From the NCBI GenBank assembly GCA_945947045.1, contig CAMEXG010000061.1, positions 1 through 10,582 on the forward strand: a stretch of DNA of 10,582 nucleotides. The letters run 5' to 3'. The notes beneath the pieces were generated by a model that worked only from the letters and a program-made list of their open reading frames with translations, made no database searches and was not told where the DNA came from. This DNA is from an uncultured Spirochaetales bacterium (GTDB lineage Bacteria; Spirochaetota; Spirochaetia; Sphaerochaetales; Sphaerochaetaceae). Every line of letters begins with the position of its first letter. Position 1 is the first letter of the stretch. Both the position numbers and the translations under genes were made by a program. Below, one piece after another: positions 8,102 to 10,582 of the stretch.

Positions 8102-8195
8102 ATTATTCTCCTTTTTGCAGAGTCTCCTCTGTTGTTATGAGAATAAAAATGTTGAAGAATAAATAATAGAAAAATATAATCACTTATAGAAATAT
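8102..8195. promoter_or_regulatory. Divergent control region with repeated AGAATAA elements
   Basis: This 94-bp spacer separates the transporter operon from its divergent regulator. AGAATAA occurs on the plus strand at 8140-8146 and 8156-8162 (16 bp apart) and on the minus strand at 8103-8109 (overlapping the transporter ribosome binding site) and 8204-8210 (just inside the regulator gene). These are candidate AraC half-sites, though the DNA is AT-rich enough for some copies by chance. A candidate minus-strand -10 (TATTAT, 8163-8168) has no good -35, as expected for an activator-dependent promoter. A 9-codon frame at 8137-8166 has no ribosome binding site. Confidence 0.4.
8152..8180 (+). promoter_or_regulatory. 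Sigma-70 promoter of the AraC regulator
   Basis: The -35 hexamer TTGAAG (8152-8157, four of six consensus bases) and a perfect -10 TATAAT (8175-8180) are separated by exactly 17 bp. Transcription would start near 8187, only about 9 nt before the ATG at 8196. The -35 overlaps one AGAATAA element, so autoregulation is possible. Confidence 0.7.
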
Positions 8196-9416
8196 ATGCT
8201 CAATTATTCTGACAATGACTTTTCTTTACTTCTAAGAAACATAACAGGTTGTATTTTCACCTCTTACAGTGGTGATGACTCTTTGTTGGAAGAGTATGAA
8301 AAAACAAACTGTTTTAATAAGGATCTTCAACCCCTTTTCACTAAGTCAGAGCTTTTCTCTCTTATATCGAACATAAAGCCGAACACATATTATCGCGTCA
8401 TCGATTCTCTTGGAATCGGAATGATTCTATTCCGTTTCAAGGATTCAACTTGGATCTCTTACCCCTTTGTAAGGAAAGAGTGGGACAGAGAGAAAATGGA
8501 ACGGATTCTTGCCTCATCTTCCTTTACTGCTTCTTTTCTCCCATCTTTAGAGCTCTACTACACTTCTCTTCCACTTCTTTCCTCTACCCGCATGATGCAT
8601 CTTATTTCATCAATTATCCGATCCTTTGCTCCAAATGAGAATGAATTTGACTTTGCAAGAATAGAAAGAAGTATAAAAGAAGATAGAAACGAAGAAGGCA
8701 TAAAAGAATATAGCGTAGACTACTCATCTGTATACAGGCGTTACGATATAGAGAATAGATTTATTAGAATGGTAAAGGAGGGAAATGTAGAAGAATTACG
8801 AACAGGTATTTCAGAAATGATCTACTTTTCAAGTAACAGCGACCCTTCCCTTTTCTTGGAATTCTATGCGAAAAATGCATCATCCGGCATGTCGGTACTT
8901 AGAACACTTACAAGAAAGGCTGCGGAAGAAGCCGGGGTAAATGTAGTTACAATCGATAGGATCACCCAAAGAGCAGTACAGAAGATAAATGCAGAGACAA
9001 ATGCTGATAGAATAATAAAAATAACACTGGAAATGGTAATAAAATTGGCAGAAGAAGCAAGGAAGGCAAGGTCTTTGTTTTCTAACCTTTCCCCAGCCAT
9101 ATCAAGGTGCATTGATTATATACGCCTCCATTATCCGGAAGAAATACACCTATCTAAACTAATGGACATCGCCACAATGTCTAAAGCAAGTTTAACTAGA
9201 AGATTTCTTAAAGAGACTGGATACACCATCTCCTCTTTTATTCGCGACACTAGATGTTATCATGCAAAGAGGCTCCTGGAAAACTCGGAGCTTTCGATTA
9301 AGGAAATATCCAGCTATGTGGGATATGAAGACTACAACTATTTTACGAAAGTATTTCGTAGTGTAACAAAACACACACCTCGAGAGTATAGAAAACAGCA
9401 TTCAAAGAGACTCTGA
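8196..9416 (+). CDS. AraC-family transcriptional regulator of the glycoside operon
   Basis: A 406-residue DNA-binding regulator. The C-terminal AraC domain (about 300-402) has both helix-turn-helix motifs: IHLSKLMDIATMSKASLTRRF (317-337) and the family signature ISSYVGYEDYNYFTKVF (371-387), ending in HTPREYRK. The middle region (about 183-290, with ENRFIRMVKEGNVEEL and RKAAEEAGVNVVTIDR) and the N-terminal part (about 1-100) resemble long AraC regulators of gut Bacillota, whose N-terminal domain presumably senses a sugar ligand. It is divergent from the transporter operon, so it is the likely activator. The ATG has no Shine-Dalgarno sequence, and the preceding bases are only AT-rich. I keep this start because the N-terminal residues look like part of the domain and no better start follows soon. 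The ligand is unknown. Confidence 0.9.
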   Translation: MLNYSDNDFSLLLRNITGCIFTSYSGDDSLLEEYEKTNCFNKDLQPLFTKSELFSLISNIKPNTYYRVIDSLGIGMILFRFKDSTWISYPFVRKEWDREKMERILASSSFTASFLPSLELYYTSLPLLSSTRMMHLISSIIRSFAPNENEFDFARIERSIKEDRNEEGIKEYSVDYSSVYRRYDIENRFIRMVKEGNVEELRTGISEMIYFSSNSDPSLFLEFYAKNASSGMSVLRTLTRKAAEEAGVNVVTIDRITQRAVQKINAETNADRIIKITLEMVIKLAEEARKARSLFSNLSPAISRCIDYIRLHYPEEIHLSKLMDIATMSKASLTRRFLKETGYTISSFIRDTRCYHAKRLLENSELSIKEISSYVGYEDYNYFTKVFRSVTKHTPREYRKQHSKRL

Positions 9417-9431
9417 TTACACTTCAGAGTC
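9409..9431. terminator. Hairpin spanning two abutting convergent stop codons
   Basis: GACTCTGA (9409-9416) pairs perfectly with TCAGAGTC (9424-9431) around a 7-nt loop. The stem includes the last bases of the AraC gene with its TGA, and the loop begins with the stop codon of the minus-strand gene. Neither strand has a strong U-tract after it (minus strand: TCTTTGAA), so it may be a weak bidirectional terminator or an mRNA 3'-end stabiliser. Confidence 0.45.
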
Positions 9432-9917
9432 ATAAGAGAGCTCATAGATGTAGAAGTCTACATACATCTTTATTCTCTCAAGTTCCGCCTTAGTCTTTAA
9501 GTATTCTTCCTCAATTCTTTTTCTGTCGTAGTTTATATATTCGTATTCAGCACGGTATGGATTATTCTTTCTTTCCCTTTCCTGATGGGTTTTCATGGCA
9601 TAGAGACGCTTTTCTTTTTCTCTTAGTTCATCGACATATAAAAGAGCATCGATTATTGTCATATCACCACATTCAGCGACCTTAGTGTTGACTAAATATG
9701 AGACAGCCTCCTTTGTAAGATTTCTTATTCTTTTGTTTATTATTTCTATTTTTTCTTGATATTCATCATAGTCATACTCTGGTCTGACCGTCTCCTTGTC
9801 TTCTCTATCAAAGGCGGAAAAGAGAGATAGGGTTTTCTCTCTTTCAATGAGCCTATCTCTGTCTTCTTTGAGGCCTTCAATTATTCTTCCTATTTCAAAT
9901 AATGTTCTTATAAACAT
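9417..9917 (-). CDS. Helical protein resembling the DIP1984 family, function unknown
   Basis: This 166-residue, highly charged, mostly helical protein has no signal peptide or membrane segment. Its layout resembles DIP1984-family proteins (unknown function): a first helix rich in E/R (about 8-31), a second helix ending in a conserved-looking stretch (EKIEIINKRIRNLT, 55-68), then NTKVAECGDMTIIDAL (77-92), where the family has an Asn followed by a small-residue turn and a (T/S)-(L/I)-x-(D/E)-A-L segment, and a final helix (about 130-158) after EYEYINYD. The match is from memory of motif order and is moderate. A generic coiled-coil protein is the alternative. The start has GGAG (9923-9926) 5 nt upstream and overlaps the LRR gene by 10 nt, so the two are co-translated. 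It ends directly against the AraC gene. Confidence 0.8.
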   Translation of the reverse strand: MFIRTLFEIGRIIEGLKEDRDRLIEREKTLSLFSAFDREDKETVRPEYDYDEYQEKIEIINKRIRNLTKEAVSYLVNTKVAECGDMTIIDALLYVDELREKEKRLYAMKTHQERERKNNPYRAEYEYINYDRKRIEEEYLKTKAELERIKMYVDFYIYELSYDSEV

Positions 9918-10534
9918 TCATTCTCCAAAACTATCCCGTCTTTAGTATGAATACGTCTTGCTCTTCTATTCAGCCAGTGGTTACCATGGTTCTCCTTCCA
10001 CTCTCTTTCAGTGCCAGGAAAGAAATAGTCGTCTATGTAGAATCTTCCACCTTTGAAATTCAAGACAGCATCCTTTGTTTCAAGAACTGATGTGTTAAGT
10101 TCTGTTCCATAAAGAAATAGTCTATCAGCTTCCAAAAGTGTACCGTCATAGATTACTTTATCGAGAGAGCAATAAGAAAAAGCCCAGTCTTCAATTCTCT
10201 TTAGTGATGAAGGTATATGGATCTCTTTTAGTGATTTACAGCCAAGAAAGGCACTGAGCCCTATTACTTCCAGCCTATTCGAGAGCTTAATAGACTTAAG
10301 GTTAGAGCAATGCTCAAAGGCTTTCGGGCCTATTACAACGACACTGTCCCCCATTGAAACGCTTTCGATCCTTTTATCTCTCGAGAAAGGAGCCTTTACT
10401 CTTTTCTCCCATAATCTTCTGTCTTCCATTTCAAATTCAGTTCCATAGGCTATCTCTTCTCCTCTGATCATTCTTATCCCTTCAGGAATCACAACATTCT
10501 TTATGTCTCCGTTGTATGATGACAAGATATTCAT
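9908..10534 (-). CDS. BspA-like leucine-rich-repeat (LRR_5) protein, cytoplasmic
   Basis: A 208-residue protein with BspA/TpLRR-type repeats. An initial repeat (IKNVVIPEGIRMI, 11-23) is followed by an insertion (about 24-55) and three clear repeats at about 57-78, 79-101 and 102-122, carrying the VIGPKAFEHC, VIGLSAFLGC and RIEDWAFSYC cores. A partial repeat (LDKVIYDGT) follows. The C-terminal part (about 173-200) has PGTEREW and HTKDG, matching the cap commonly seen in LRR_5 proteins (GT-x-x-x-W then IH-x-x-DG). These proteins usually mediate protein-protein or surface contacts. Here there is no signal peptide or anchor, so an intracellular role is inferred. The start is supported by AGGAGG (10540-10545) 5 nt upstream. 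It is the first gene of a two-gene unit; its partner overlaps its stop. Its target is not visible. Confidence 0.88.
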   Translation of the reverse strand: MNILSSYNGDIKNVVIPEGIRMIRGEEIAYGTEFEMEDRRLWEKRVKAPFSRDKRIESVSMGDSVVVIGPKAFEHCSNLKSIKLSNRLEVIGLSAFLGCKSLKEIHIPSSLKRIEDWAFSYCSLDKVIYDGTLLEADRLFLYGTELNTSVLETKDAVLNFKGGRFYIDDYFFPGTEREWKENHGNHWLNRRARRIHTKDGIVLENECL

Positions 10535-10582
10535 TGTCCCCTCCTATCATTAGATAGAACGGATAGAGGAGAAAAACAAAAC

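Noticed and set aside
8137..8166. 9-codon leader-like frame MRIKMLKNK between the divergent promoters
   Set aside because: It ends before the regulator's predicted transcription start, has no ribosome binding site and no attenuator structure follows.
10544..10557. Small hairpin CTATC-ATTA-GATAG next to the LRR gene ribosome binding site
   Set aside because: The stem is only 5 bp and AT-rich, so it is probably chance. It touches the Shine-Dalgarno site, but no alternative pairing or conserved element is visible in the 48 bp available.
1..10582. CRISPR array, tRNA, rRNA, insertion sequence or phage genes
   Set aside because: I saw no spaced direct repeats, clover-leaf patterns, transposase motifs or phage proteins. 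The genes fill the window almost completely.

Overview
This window looks like a glycoside-utilisation locus from a host-associated, probably anaerobic, fermentative bacterium. The DNA is AT-leaning, the genes are tightly packed and often overlap, and most have clear AGGAG-type ribosome binding sites. The AraC regulator, the GPH-type sugar symporter, the intracellular glycosidases and the BspA-like (LRR_5) protein all resemble gut Bacillota (Lachnospiraceae-like) or gut Spirochaetota genes. The sequence alone does not let me choose between these phyla.

Bases 8101 down to 114 (minus strand) form one compact five-gene operon. In transcription order it encodes a GPH-family sugar:cation symporter, a family GH2 beta-galactosidase/beta-glucuronidase-like enzyme, a family GH1 beta-glucosidase-like enzyme, a xylose-isomerase-like (IolE-type) sugar isomerase/epimerase, and a family GH78 alpha-L-rhamnosidase. 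Junctions are a 3 nt gap, a 14 nt overlap, a 2 nt gap (after my start correction) and a 4 nt ATGA overlap, so translational coupling is likely. None of the enzymes has a visible signal peptide. The simplest model is that the symporter imports a small, unphosphorylated, rhamnose-containing glycoside, and the cytoplasmic enzymes remove rhamnose, beta-glucose and beta-galactose or glucuronate units. No rhamnose isomerase, kinase or aldolase gene is present, so released rhamnose must be handled elsewhere or lost. The operon ends at a G5/C5 hairpin that can terminate transcription in both directions. A short open frame on the plus strand (1-84) may be the tail of a convergent neighbouring gene.

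Bases 8102-8195 are the divergent control region. A good sigma-70 promoter (TTGAAG, 17 bp, TATAAT) drives an AraC-family regulator (8196-9416, plus strand), the likely controller of the operon. Its predicted transcription start lies only about 9 nt before the ATG and there is no Shine-Dalgarno sequence, so it may be translated as a nearly leaderless mRNA. Four copies of AGAATAA lie in or at the edges of this region and are operator candidates.

Bases 9417-10534 (minus strand) hold a separate two-gene unit: a BspA-like leucine-rich-repeat protein without a signal peptide, overlapping by 10 nt a helical 166-residue protein that resembles the DIP1984 family of unknown function. The second gene converges on the AraC gene with no spacer: the two stop codons abut and lie within a perfect 8-bp-stem hairpin.
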